Positions 33,905 to 44,934 of a DNA stretch of 64,000 nucleotides are shown here, one piece after another. Source of the DNA: Chamaecrista fasciculata (lineage: Eukaryota > Streptophyta > Magnoliopsida > Fabales > Fabaceae). Within the stretch, counting starts at the first letter, position 1; each line of letters starts with the position of its first letter. Below the pieces are notes generated by a model. That model had not been told where the DNA came from and made no database searches. It saw only the letters and a program-made list of their open reading frames with translations. The stretch is taken from positions 151,473 to 215,472 of the forward strand of contig QANZ01048438.1 in NCBI GenBank assembly GCA_003254925.1, given 5' to 3'. The translations under genes and the position numbers were made by a program.

Positions 33905-34617
33905 AATACCTGAAATGAGCCACATTGAAATTTTTTTTCGGGTCAGGAGTGCTTTTTTACATTCTCTCTCATCTTGTGCCAAACGGTGGACCACTTTTTT
34001 GATAGTCCACCGAATGTCGAGGCTTGATTACTACACTTTAGTCCTTTTGGTTCACCATTTCGGAGGCAAAAATAGAATGGTCGACCAAACGAAAGAAACA
34101 CCTCACAAGTTGCCTATGATTATAATCATATTTTCACGATTCCCAAAGCAAACAGTGACAAAATCTGATTTTTTAAAAAACAACAATCACATCCAAACAT
34201 ACTTTGATTATTAGTCAAATCACATCTTACTTTTTCCAACTTTTTCTTCCATTTCTACCCCTATACAATTTATCAATTTTCTTACCCTTCTATCTACCAA
34301 CCACAATCATTACATACCCATTTCAATAATTTCACACCAAATAATCAACTTTCATCCAAACACCAATACACAAATAATCAACTTTGATAATAATTATACT
34401 CTGATTATAATCAGAGCAGATTTTATTATAAGCGCAAACGAACTGACCCTAAGTCACATGTAATTGCAGTTTCATATGATTAAGTAAATGGCTTGAAGCC
34501 ATATTATGTTTTGATTCAACAAGGTTGAATCAATTATTGTATTCTTGCCAAAGATTAGTGAATTGAAATGTAATTGCACATGTTGATAATTTATCAAGGG
34601 CAATAGTTTGGTTCTTT

Positions 34618-34890
34618 GGCTATTGAAGCTCTATAATATCACCCTTGACGGCTAATAGACTTTGGCTATTGAAACTGTCTAATATCAGCCTCGAAGGCTA
34701 ATAGACTTTGGCTATTGAAGCTGTTTAATATTATACTTGAAGGCTAATAGATTTTGACTATTGAAGTTGTCTAATATTAACCCTAAAGGCTAATAGTTTG
34801 ACTATTGAAATGATATAATAATGCCTTGAAGGCAATGGTTTGACTGTTGAAGCTGTGTGATATCAGCCATAAAGGCTAATAGTTAAATAA
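34618..34890 (+). repeat. Tandem repeats of 42-46 bp in the Copia leader, about six units
   Basis: Units begin G(G/A)CTATTGAAG-like at 34618, 34664, 34710, 34756, 34800 and 34842. Each continues with CTAATATCA and GAAGGCTAATAG. The period is constant at 46 bp in the first four, so this is a true array. It sits between the Copia 5' end and the integrase remnants, i.e. in the untranslated leader. Confidence 0.88.
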
Positions 34891-35520
34891 AAATTAATAA
34901 CCTTGAAGGCGAATAGAAATATATTTTGACCAATTGCTAATAGCAATTACGGTGTTGTTAAAAAAAATATTTGTCAATAGTCCTGAAGATTAACATCAAT
35001 CTAAATATTTTATAGACCTGAAGGCCTATATCAAAATATATATTTGATTTTAGATGTGGATTGATTGATGTATTTTTAGATTTGATATGTGATCACAATT
35101 AATCTTGTGAAGTGTTTGATATATCAAAATCATTAAGATTGAGTCTCTTGTAGAGACGGTGTTTGATATATTGATATTGTGTCTCCAGAAGAGACGAGAG
35201 TGACTATATGTCAATTATTAAATGAAACCGTCATTGATTTATTTTGGCAAGTGAACCTGAAGTTCAAAGTACATTTATTCTGATAATGATTAATTTTCTC
35301 TGAAAAAAAGAGAATTGAAAAATCTCAGAAAGATACTCTAGAAGAGTAATAATATATACTCTAGAAGAGTGAGATTCTCATATTAACAAGATTATATTTC
35401 TTGACGTAACCCTGTAGTGGTTTGGAATTTGGATACTATTAAAGTATGACATCAATAAACTCAAGGAAAATTTGAGTATATAATATGAATGAGTTTACAT
35501 CTTGGTATCTCAATGAATAT

Positions 35521-35625
35521 GAGATAGTTCCTGAAGAACTAAATATGATATGGTTTTTGAAGAACTGAATATGAGATAGTTTCTGAAGAACCAAATATGA
35601 GATAGTTCCCGAAGAATTAAATCCT
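35521..35625 (+). repeat. About four 30-bp tandem repeats in the Copia leader
   Basis: ATATGAGATAGTTNCTGAAGAAC-like units follow one another. Each unit contains one small AGTTC-loop-GAACT palindrome, perfect in the first and degenerate in the others. Confidence 0.8.
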
Positions 35626-36156
35626 TTTATTTATTTTATTTATCTCCTTTATTTCTTTGAATATTATATATATATATATATATTCTATTATCATTTTTCA
35701 TTTGGTTAACAATTTATATGTTAATAATGTATTCACTTATTTCTTTCATCATTTTCATCTATCTTTATATGATTTCTTGTTTGAGTATAAATTATTTATC
35801 CATCATATTGTATGTCATACGATCAAATTTGTTGTTGAATTATATCAAGCTTTCCTGAAGGAAAGAAAAATGTTATGGAGGAAAAAGTAAATATAATACC
35901 GGGCATGTGATTGTATGCTCCATAAGAGCCCTCCAACTTGTACTATATTTGTATTAGTACAATTAAAACATATGTTGTAATGGACCAGAAATTCATTAAC
36001 ATATGTTGTAATGAACTAGAGGTTCATTAATTTAAAGGAGTAATGAACCAGAAGTTCATTAATTTAAAGGATACGTTTATAATTTTGTATGACCGGTTAG
36101 ACCATCCTGGTTCACGAATAATACGAACTCAAATTAATGTCTATTAAAGAACCAAA

Positions 36157-36810
36157 GGTTTCTTGTATATAATGAGTTCTTATGCTACATATTCTCAAAG
36201 AAAATTGGTTTTAAGACCATTACCAACAAAAGTTGGGATTGGATCCCTTGGAATTCTTGAACGCGTTCATAGAAAAACTGTGGACCTGAAGTGCCACCTT
36301 GTGGTCATGTCGATCCACTTTGTTCAAATAAAAAGATTGAGCTCAAGTTTTGGATTATTCCATTAAGAAAAATTTATAATGCTGGTGAATTTATAGCCCA
36401 ATTTTTAAAGGGCTATTATATGGTAGTTGAGATAAATATGGTACATCATGTTGTTTATGTCCACACGGTAAATAGTCTTGTTGAATAATTATATTCCTGA
36501 TGAGAACATATCAATTTATATGATGCAGCGCTTGTACGCATTAAACTAACAACGTATCATGAATTCTCCTCTGTGCTATTGGCTTTGGGTCAGGAGCCGA
36601 ATATTTTTCATTTAAGAATTCTTTGGGTGCTGGATTTATATTGCTCCACCATGTGAATCAGAATGGGCCCCAATGAATATTGAGAATATAAGTTGGGTAT
36701 GGATCCCTCTCAATTATTAAATATCTTAAACTTCTGAAGGGAGATAGATCATGACATGATTTGTCAATGAAATTAATTTTTCAGCATTAGGGGGAGAAAG
36801 AAAGAAAATA
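36157..36810 (+). pseudogene. Copia integrase-core remnant
   Basis: Across three frames the translation keeps LERVH, PPCG, NAGEF, LALGQEPNI and a terminal ALGGE, in the order found in the integrase and following linker of one plant Copia group. The segment has several frameshifts and stops, including one near 36488. There is no intact catalytic core. It is the coding evidence for the element at 30569-37190. Confidence 0.7.
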
Positions 36811-37190
36811 GCTGGAAAAATGAACTACAAGGAATGCATGATTATTATATTCATTTGATCCTCATGTGAACTTGAAGTTCAAAGAATAATTTTTTTGAAG
36901 AATATTGTAAATAAATTGCAAACTGCATTCACTGGCCCATAGAAATGATAAAGACAGATTTTCCAGCTAAAAATGCTCCAATATATATTGAAGTCCCTGA
37001 AGGGACTAATCGGTTCCAGAGATAAGAATCATCAAAAATAAAAGGAGCATCTAAAAAAGATGGTTGAATCGAGGAAATATATGAAGGCATAATGAATGAA
37101 AAATCTCCGGAAGAGATTCAGGTATCTGAAAGTTAAGTAAATAATGAGATCTCAATATGTTTATTATTGCCAAAGTATGGAACCGATATG

Positions 37191-37882
37191 AAAATATTGT
37201 CGACAAAGTATTTAAATATAATGTAGCGCTGCAAATTACAAATTATAAAGAAATTGAGGTTCATGGAAAGAAAGGATCCAAGATGAGTAAAACTCACTCG
37301 AGAAATGTGGAAATTTTTGGACTTGAAGTCCACAGACATGATGGTGTACAGCCAGCGTGATGTGTACAACCAGTTGAATATAAATGAGTCTGTGTGTGAA
37401 AAGAAAGGAGAAATTGAGTTTGTATCTTAGTCAATGTGAGACCTTTGAGTTTGTATCTTACAATTTTATCCTTTCATTTTCATTCTGATTTCACTCATAA
37501 ACTCATTTGCACCCCACTAACTTCACACCTTCAAATATTTAGACATCAAAGCCTTTTATAAACAACCAGATCATATATTCAAAAAATAATTGCATCCACC
37601 ACAGGAGAACTAAACTCCTTAAAACAAAATTTCTAGTCTTTGTATATCAAAATTTCAATTTCTCCTTTCTTTTCACACATAGACTTATTTATATTCAACT
37701 AGTTGTACACCATCACGCTGGCTGTAAACCATAATGTCTGTGGACTTCAAGTCCAAAAATTTCCACATTTCTCGAGTGAGTTTTACTTATCTTGGATCCT
37801 TTCTTTTCATGATCCTCAATTTCTTTATAATTTGTAATTTGTAGCGCTACATTATATTTAAATACTTTGTCGACAATATTTT
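37191..37882. repeat. Large inverted repeat: arms about 227 bp, loop about 240 bp
   Basis: The left arm 37191-37416 begins AATATTGTCGACAAAG and includes CCACAGACATGATGG; the right arm 37656-37882 is its reverse complement with few mismatches. The arms share the CTTTGTCGAC box, GTAGCGCTAC-like sequence, TGGACTTGAAGTCCA and CACGCTGGCTGT. The left arm starts inside Copia coding remnants, so this is a local inverted duplication and not a transposon end pair. A transcript through it would fold into a long hairpin. Confidence 0.88.
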
Positions 37883-37904
37883 CTTTTCATGATCCTCACA
37901 ATCA

Positions 37905-38080
37905 CATTTGCTGTTAAATCCTAACGGAAATAAAGCACAGAGGACCAATTCGCTAACAGAGCAAACCACAGGGCACCAAATTGCAAAAAATTTTCTTTCA
38001 GGATACCAAAGTGGAACCACCCCTAACCACAGGGTACCAAACTACAATTTACCCTTTAAAAAAACAAAAAAAAAAAAAAN
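37905..38080. mobile_element. MITE arm fragment (GGGTACCAAA family) ending at an N
   Basis: Repeats of ACCACAGGGNACCAAA(C/T)T and CAGGATACCAAAGTGGAACC are typical of foldback MITEs also present at 44560-44700 and 61205-61800. The fragment ends in an A-rich run and the N at 38080, so its true extent is unknown. Confidence 0.5.
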
Positions 38081-38692
38081 CTTTAAACGGGCTGGGGCGG
38101 GCCGGCCCGTTTATAAACGGGCTCCATTTTGGATGCCCAAGCCTGCCCGTATTGGCCCGCGGGTTAAACGGGTCGGCCTGCGGGCCAACACTATTTTTTT
38201 AAAAAAAATTAAAATATATTATAATAATAATAATATAATGTAAAATAGACTAAAATACAATTAAATTTGTAAATTAATAACAATATTTTTAATTTTATTT
38301 ATATTTTAATTATTAATACATAATTATTTAATTCTATAATTAAATAAAAATATATATAAAATTATTTTTTATTACTAAAAATTGATTTGTCTTTTGAAAA
38401 ATTATAATTTTAAAATTAATGAGAGGATAACATATAAATAATAATATTTAAATAAAAATTTATACAAAATATTTATAAAATATCCTTAAAATAATTATAT
38501 TTATAAAATTTTAAAAAAATTTAAAAAATTATGCGGGTAGCCTGCGGGCCGGCCCGCCCATACCCGTTTAGCCCGCGGGCTAAACGGGCCATCCCATATA
38601 GGCCCATTTTTTAAACGGGCCTATTTTTTGATGTCCAAGCCCGCCCATTTAGCGGGCGGGCCCGCGGGCCTAGGCCCATTTTGACATCCCTA
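38081..38692. mobile_element. GC-ended hAT-like MITE, left terminus lost at the N
   Basis: Both ends are rich in GGCCCG/CGGGCC and AAACGGG/CCCGTTT inverted motifs around an AT-rich core. The right end reads CATTTTGACATCCCTA, which resembles the TIR of a common plant hAT family. The matching left end is missing, evidently lost in the collapsed gap at 38080. Confidence 0.6.
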
Positions 38693-39005
38693 CATCTTTT
38701 GTTGAGTTCTCAATTTGGTCTTATTTTTTTTTGTTGGACTTTTAGTCTCATATCTTTGGAAATGACCAAATTTGGTCCCATATCATTTTTTGTCACATAT
38801 CTTTTAGTCAAGTTGCAAAAATGGTCTAATATCTTTGCAAAAGGATCACTTTGCAAAGATATAGAACCACTTTTGCATCTGATCCAAAAATATATGACCA
38901 ATTCTACAATTAACCCAAAGATATGAGACCAAAAGTGTAACAAAAAAAGGTGAGACCAAATTGGAAACTCAGCAAAAGATATAAGACCAAATTTTCACTT
39001 TGACC
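38693..39005. mobile_element. Mutator-like MITE, left terminus interrupted
   Basis: Inverted arms share CTCAATTTGGTC, TTTAGTCTCATATCTTT and CAAATTTGGTCCCATAT. The right end CACTTTGACC equals that of the intact copy at 62582-63005. The outer left end is missing where the GC-ended element joins, which suggests that element inserted into this one. Confidence 0.65.
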
Positions 39006-39630
39006 AAAATTTTATTTCCTCAAGAGAACTCAGAAATATTCTCATGACAAAAAGACACCCAGAAAGGATGATGTTTCTTTCGCAATTTATATATTCAATG
39101 CTGTATCCAAAATTTCACAGGCACAATCGATCTCTATGATCAAATTATGCAAAATAAATGAGTTGTAAAATAGTCAATCAAGATTGTTGGAATTGACTAT
39201 TATCAACTACTGAAGACCAAGGTAAATTATAAAAAGTGAGAAAGAACAGCATGGTTTAAATAACTCTATATTCTATGTCTCAACATTTCTTTTTTAATCC
39301 ACTACTCAGTCTGACATTCAACATTCACCAAAAGATACAGCCAAAATTGCATTTAGCAAAAGAATATAATTAAAGGATACCTAGCACAAACTTCTGCTCT
39401 ACAAAATTAATTTATAGCTCCTAGCATTCGAGGATATCACGACTATAATGACTAAGAAAACATAATTAACAACAGTCCCCATATCTAAAACATTGGTAGC
39501 TAGAGAATTCTGATTTTTGTCGGCAGCTCATGTAAAAGAATTCCCTGGAAAAATGGATTTTGGGGGAGCACTAATTCTGACAAAAAACTGTGGGAAAATG
39601 CCTACAACAAAATGAATCCAAAGATCAACA
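39006..39630. other. 3' flank of the plastid carrier gene, no gene seen
   Basis: AT-rich sequence downstream (minus strand) of the carrier stop codon. It presumably includes the 3' UTR. No ORF or repeat stands out. Confidence 0.5.
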
Positions 39631-42600
39631 TCACTGTGCACTGGCGTTGTTTTGGTTCTGGCGATTTTCCTCTGTAATTGTTTGAACCTCTTTCTCACTA
39701 GCAGCAATTACGCGTTTTACAAAGTCATATATAGTAAGCCTGATGCTGCAGCAGAGAAACAAGGGAGAAGAAATTCAGGTGAGTAAGAATAACTTAATAA
39801 TATAAATTACAGATGAGATCATGAGAACATTTAGCTCTTTTTTTATCACTACGGGTATGTTTTGGAAAAACTCTATAAAAAAAATCCCCCCAATTGGGGG
39901 GATATAAAAACTTAAAAAAGGGATGATTTCAGAAGATCTTGCAATTTTAATAAAAAAAATTATCTTCCCTTTAGTATTAATAACTCTCAAACAAGTTTCC
40001 CTTCCCTTTTCTTCCTTTCCATCATCCTCTATCCCAAAACACCTGCCCTAAGGAAACTATGGACCACCTTAAGCCAAGAGTTATCATGTGAAAACAGGAT
40101 TTATCACCGGGGATAACAAAACTAGAAATCATATCCTTTTCTTTTTTGGGGGGGAGGGGGGGAAAAAGATCAAGTTCATATCCATATAGAAAAAGAAGAA
40201 ACTTCTATGAAACAAAAACTGATAAAGTAAAACATGAATGGTTCTATGTACTGCTTCAAAGTAATAGAAGAAGGCTGCAACAATATATAGTATAATAGTA
40301 TAATCTTAATTGTTTCTATAGACAACATAAAGATTATGGGAACCTGCTGTTTGGTAAGGTTTTCAAAGCATTGGGTACAAAGCCCCGATACAAGCCAATA
40401 ACTCCATCCCGTGCCACAATACCTGTATCAATGAAATTATTAAATTGTTAATAATATCTGTATCAATGAAATTATATTGCGCATTTGGGTCCATATAAAG
40501 TTGAACCCAAATTACCAAATTATTAAAGTTGAACAACCCAGATAATTATGAAGTATGCCAGAAGTAAACTGCATATGGGTCCATATAAAAACTATCTAAG
40601 CATGGATTTTCGGCACGAACATATAATTTTGAAGCATACAAGCGATACTCTAATCAAATATGTTATAATAGCTGATTATTCTGACTAAGCAATTAAGCTC
40701 AAGGGAATTCAAAATCAAGGCTTCTATAAATTGAATTAATAACTCCAGCTAAAAACCAACCACCATGGGCCACAGACCAACCTTCGAGTTTATAAAAAAT
40801 GAACTTATGAAAGCAGGTTTGATATATTGTGCATTTTCACTTGTTAACTTCCAATGTTGAAAAACGAGTGGGACTTGTATACTTGTGACTACCTATGAAG
40901 CATGGACACTTCATTTTGACAGCGTGTCGCCGTGTTTGCGTCCGACACCCGTACGACACCCACACGACACATATTCATAGGTTTCAGAATATAAAATCAA
41001 TTTTTTGTGACTTTATCATGATAAACAATAGAAAATAATATCACATATGACATATAGTATGAATAGATAATATACTTTTTAAAATTTTCATCACAATTGA
41101 TGGATTTTTAATTAGTTATATATATAAATATATGCCGTGTCGTGTCGTATAATTTTAAGAATCTGGCGTATCACTGTGTCCGTGTCCGTGTCAGTGTCCA
41201 TGCTTCATAGGTGACTACTGACTAACGTGCCCAAAAATAGAGAAAGAAATAAGTACATGTGTGCATACAAAAAGTAAAAGGGACTATAAATTGCTGATAT
41301 TAAAAGTAAATCTGGGGCAATCCTAACCTGAAAAGCCATCTAAAACTGTCTTATAAGGTGTACCCTTCAGTTGCATCTGCCTTCGCACAGTGTCTAGAGG
41401 ATAGCATGTAAGAGTGGCAAGAGATGCAGAAAGCACAGCAGTTATTAAAGACGTCTCAGTTCTCTTTTGATACTTCTCTGGCAAGGACTTCTTTAATCTA
41501 TCATCCATATAAGATCAGGATGTTCAGTATCAATATCCAAGTTCATTCCGCTTCAATTTGGTTTTAAAATAAAATATCATTCTAGAACTTACAAGTCAAA
41601 AACACAAAAGTTCACTGCAATATAAGGAGCTATTCCAATAAGAGAAGGCCCAAGGCCATGATAGAATGATGCCAAACCTTCCTCTCTTAGCATGCTTAAG
41701 GCAACCTGAACATGCCACAACATTTTACATCTTATAATCTAACAACTTGTTAAGATAAAAAAATTAGGTCAATTATACCTCGGACATGGTTCGGTAACCT
41801 GGCTCAACTGCTAATCGTAATCTCAGAACATCTAATGGGTAAGTTATCTGCAATGGATAAAACCAGATTAGATACGTCACTGGACATTAAAGTAAAATAA
41901 ACCTAGACTTAATACTCTTTTGGTGTCTACTCCAATCCTCAACTAAACTTTTTTTGCATTCAAAGATATGTAAATCACATCAATGTCATCGAAGTATAAG
42001 AAGCTCCACAGTAGAGTGTCAGAATACAATGCCAGCAACTTCAAATGGTACAAGTAATGGCTTCCTAATGAATTCACTTACAAAAGTGGATGTCATTCCA
42101 GCAAAAGCACCTGCTGCAAGTCTTCCAACAACAGAGAGCTCACCATCTTTTCCCCTGAACATTTTCTGATGCAAAATTAAAATTTTAGACCCAAAAGGCA
42201 AATTTGGTAACAAAAGTTGTAGAAAGATAGTTAGTGGGCAACCTTATAAATTTCATAAGCAAATAGCTGGACAGCACTATAAGGTATTACCCGTAGAACC
42301 TGGAACATCAAATAGATAACATTAAGACATGTGAAAAGACTATTCAACATTACCAGGAGAAATATAAGCGAGCCGACATATCAATAGATTCTTTCCTAAA
42401 TATAGATACCTGGGGAAGGTTCCCCTTCCAGTAACCTTTAATGCCTTCTTCCTTCCCTATTACTGTTACAGCCTGCAAATCATGTTCAAGACCTCACTTA
42501 AGCTCCAACAAGAAATTAAAGAAATGTTCTGATCAGAGAGAACAACCCTTAATAAGAGGAGCCAATAATTGACACAATTGAACCCTTTAATTAGTTAGTG

Positions 42601-44122
42601 AGCAGATGAATGCATTAAGCATCTAAAAACAATTTTCACATAATCTTCATGTTCTTCTAAAACAAGGGCAACTTTCAGCAGTTGATAGTTAATCATATTT
42701 CAAAGTTGTCAATGAATAGGCCAACTAGCAGCAAACCACTTGTTTATATGATTTAAACATAGCAGACTGGGAATACTGAAGAGCCTCTTGTATCCTAATT
42801 CCCAAATAAATTTAAGTGATCCTAGAAATGAGTTCAGGTATGTATAGCTGGTTTCCCCAAGAACCCAGGCCAAGGCAGGGAAAAGAAAGTAGTGTATGTC
42901 TGTATGAGATTATTATATAACACATTTGCTATCAGCTGGCAATTTTTTATAACATAAGGAGAAAAAACATACTTTAGATTATCCTGACTAAAACAAATAG
43001 AAAATCTTAACAATTTAAACATCTATCAATAAATAGGAAAAGGCATAAGATGAATTAGATGCCATCATTCTTTACCTCTATAAAATTAATTGCCTTCTTA
43101 GCACTTTCTTGCCCAGCTCGCACTCCATGAGTCTGCAAATATGTATTATTATTTCAAAATGTCAACCAATTTGAACTCAACAATACATGCAGTGAACATC
43201 ACAATAAAGAAAAAATAAATAAAAAATAAATAATGCATCAGCAAGTATGTAAGCTCTTTGCTAAATTACGAGAGAATAGCAGTATTAGAAAAAAAAAAGT
43301 AAATAAATAACAAAAAGAAAAGAGAGAAAGAGAGAGATGTTAAGCATACCCATAAATCTTACAGAAACAATAAAAGTAATCCAAACAGAATAAAAAAAAA
43401 TCATACAAACTGCAATATCTTTTTATCATTGCCTTATAGTTTGGTGCATGGATAATCTAGTTTTTCAAACACTGGAAAAGTTGTTTATTGCAAATAAGTT
43501 GAGCATAAACAATAAAGAAATAAATAATACTGACAATATCTAAGACAAATAAATATAACCCATTAAGTTATAGGTTTTTCATATTTCTTTGTGCCCAAAT
43601 ATCTTATAAGTAGATTCCTAAATTCTCAATAGACTAGAATTCCCAATATCATACGAAAGCAAGAATAATCTAACAGTTTAGTTTCTGAATCGTTGGCATG
43701 TGAATTTATTCATCATTTTGTGGCACTTCATCCACCAATTTTGCAGTATTTACCCAAAACGGACCAAACAGACAAAGCTCGAGAAGAAATTGTACCTGCA
43801 TAAGAATCTTGATACGGTCGAGCGGAGCCGTGACGGTTTTTGCGGCGGCGCCGGCGACGGCTCCGGCGAGGAAGAGAGCGGCGTCTTTGGGGACCAATGC
43901 GACGATAGCAAGCGGATGCTTAAGGAGCTGAGCTGGCGACGGCGACGAGGGCTCTTTCTCAAGCTTGAAATTAGCGACTGAAACGCATGCGAATTTAGAA
44001 GGAGTGGTACTGAGAGTGATTCTGGTGGTCTTCTTTTTCCAGAGAGGCTCGCGGTCGCTGGAGGCGTTGGTGAGAGTGGGGATTTGGCGACATGAGATTA
44101 CGGCTCTGTCTTCGGTTTTCAT
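39631..44122 (-). CDS. TAAC: Thylakoid/plastid ADP,ATP carrier (TAAC-type mitochondrial carrier family)
   Basis: Ten exons on the minus strand: 43796-44122, 43076-43132, 42410-42472, 42243-42299, 42082-42165, 41779-41847, 41593-41705, 41328-41497, 40344-40422, 39631-39745. Phases close to 377 aa. The first 60 or so residues are rich in Ser, Thr and basic residues, a likely chloroplast transit peptide. Three carrier repeats follow, with signatures PLDRIK (from Pro100), PLDVLR (from Pro200) and PLDTVR (from Pro290); RGFVPNALK and the tail VKRVIAASEKE match TAAC. The Arabidopsis protein exchanges ADP and ATP across the thylakoid and possibly the envelope membrane. An intron between exons 8 and 9 holds a hAT MITE. 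One donor (exon 4) reads GTTGCC, one (exon 9) GTTCCC. TAAC over other members is inferred from the overall motif series. Confidence 0.93.
40893..41210. mobile_element. hAT MITE in a TAAC intron
   Basis: Terminal repeats CTATGAAGCATGGACAC / GTGTCCATGCTTCATAG bound 318 bp, flanked by the 8-bp duplication GTGACTAC (40885-40892, 41211-41218). The ends contain repeated CGTGTC/GACACG units, probable transposase sites. A second, truncated family member starts at 55939. Confidence 0.92.
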
Positions 44123-44303
44123 GGTGGTGGTTTGTGGTTATGGAGGTAAATTGAAGAGAGAGAGGGGAAAAGAGGGATAAGGAAGAGAGAGAGAGAAAGA
44201 GGAAGTTGCAGAGTTTTGCAGAAGTAGGAAGATGAAGAGAGTGAGAGAGAAAGAGAAAGAGAAAGAGGGGGCTTTTACAAGTTTAATTTGGTAACAGTTT
44301 CTT

Positions 44304-44428
44304 ATTCTGTGTGCGCGAGTCCATGGAAGGTTTGGCATACTTGCCAATGAAATTATGGTGTAGTATAATTTTATAAAAGAGAAAATTAACATTTCATTCT
44401 GTGTGCGCGAGTCCATTGAAGGTTTTGC
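44304..44428. repeat. Direct repeat upstream of the TAAC gene
   Basis: TTCTGTGTGCGCGAGTCCAT occurs at about 44304 and 44397, each followed by (T/G)GAAGGTTT. The unit of about 93 bp lies in the putative promoter of the carrier gene. The copies differ slightly, so the duplication is not brand new. Confidence 0.8.
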
Positions 44429-44553
44429 AAAAATTATATATTGACCTAAAAAACTTTTTAAATTTTTCATTTTAGTCCCTAAATAATATGTATTCAGGGA
44501 CCTATTTGTAATTTTTTGAAAATTTTGGGGTCAATATATAATTTTTGCAAAAT
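44426..44553. mobile_element. Small foldback element
   Basis: TGCAAAAATTATATATTGACC at the left pairs with GGTCAATATATAATTTTTGCA at the right, with TTTAGTCCCTAAATA against TATTCAGGGACC inside. It is a 128-bp palindrome-like MITE with no coding capacity. Its left arm overlaps the direct repeat above. Confidence 0.75.
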
Positions 44554-44559
44554 ATGTTA

Positions 44560-44705
44560 TGGTCAAAATTACAAAATACCTCCGAAGGGTACCAAAGTAT
44601 TAATGGAGAATACCAGAGGGTACCAAAGTATCAAGTTTCAAACCACATGGTACCAAAGTGAAATAGGGTCAAACCACAGAGTACCAAACTGTAATTTACT
44701 CTTAT
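44560..44705. mobile_element. GGGTACCAAA-family MITE arm
   Basis: Four variants of GGTACCAAAGT occur within 130 bp, ending ACCAAACTGTAATTTACTC, the same end as seen at 37905-38060. Only one arm is visible, so this is a fragment. Confidence 0.5.
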
Positions 44706-44934
44706 TATTTTTAAGGAAAAAATAATTTTTTTACATTGTTTTTTATTCATTTTAAGAAAGACTAATATTATCACCTGCTTTACCTATATTTTGAATTCAG
44801 TTTTTATGATACTATTTAAAATTATAAGACTAATTTTTTATTTTCTAAAATTGGTTTTTTATCATAAATATTTAAAATTGTACTATTTAGTATTTACTTT
44901 TAAAATAATATTATTTGTTTAGAGCTTTAGCCTC

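Larger units (their letters stand above)
31341..34449. mobile_element. Harbinger/Tourist-like MITE, enlarged by a nested element
   Basis: The left end GGCCTAGTTCGTTTG pairs with the right end CAAACGAACTGACCC. A TAA target duplication sits at 31338-31340 and 34450-34452; removing the insert restores GTGACTAAGTCAC. The left and right arms also share ATTATAATC blocks. A 3-bp TAA target is characteristic of PIF/Harbinger MITEs. It was inserted in the Copia leader and was later hit by the Mutator-like element at 31441-33615. A similar copy lies at about 44935-45320. Confidence 0.8.
30569..37190 (+). mobile_element. Degenerate Copia retrotransposon (interrupted; 3' LTR missing)
   Basis: A likely 5' LTR at about 30569-30939 contains a TATA-like CCTATAAATTGAGG (30816-30829) and is followed by TTATCAGCAC, the leader start typical of one plant Copia group. 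The leader resumes after the nested Harbinger-like insertion (31341-34449) and is full of tandem repeats. Integrase-core remnants follow at 36157-36810, then later polyprotein remnants to about 37250 (IEVPEGTN, KSPEEIQ). No matching 3' LTR was found. Every domain is broken by stops and frameshifts, so the element is dead. Confidence 0.7.
34687..37332 (+). repeat. Dispersed series of short palindromes with a shared GAA-containing loop
   Basis: At least 15 sites have 4-6 bp complementary arms around a 4-5 base loop, usually CTGAA, TTGAA, CAGAA or TAGAA. Examples: GTCTCcagaaGAGAC (35181), GAACctgaaGTTC (35253), ACTCtagaaGAGT (35335, 35358), AGTTCctgaaGAACT (35526), CTTTCCtgaaGGAAAG (35850), GAACcagaaGTTC (36045), GAACttgaaGTTC (36868), AGTCCCtgaaGGGACT (36992), AATCTCcggaaGAGATT (37102), TGGACttgaaGTCCA (37318). 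They occur in both the leader and the coding remnants of the degenerate Copia element. Arm sequences differ from site to site; only the loop is shared. Confidence 0.75.

Noticed and set aside
33744..34214. 156-codon plus-strand ORF
   Set aside because: Covers a two-unit tandem repeat inside a MITE; no recognisable domain or codon pattern.
39631..44122. Mitochondrial ADP/ATP carrier (AAC)
   Set aside because: The AAC signature RRRMMM is absent and the Ser/Thr-rich N-terminus and tail match TAAC.
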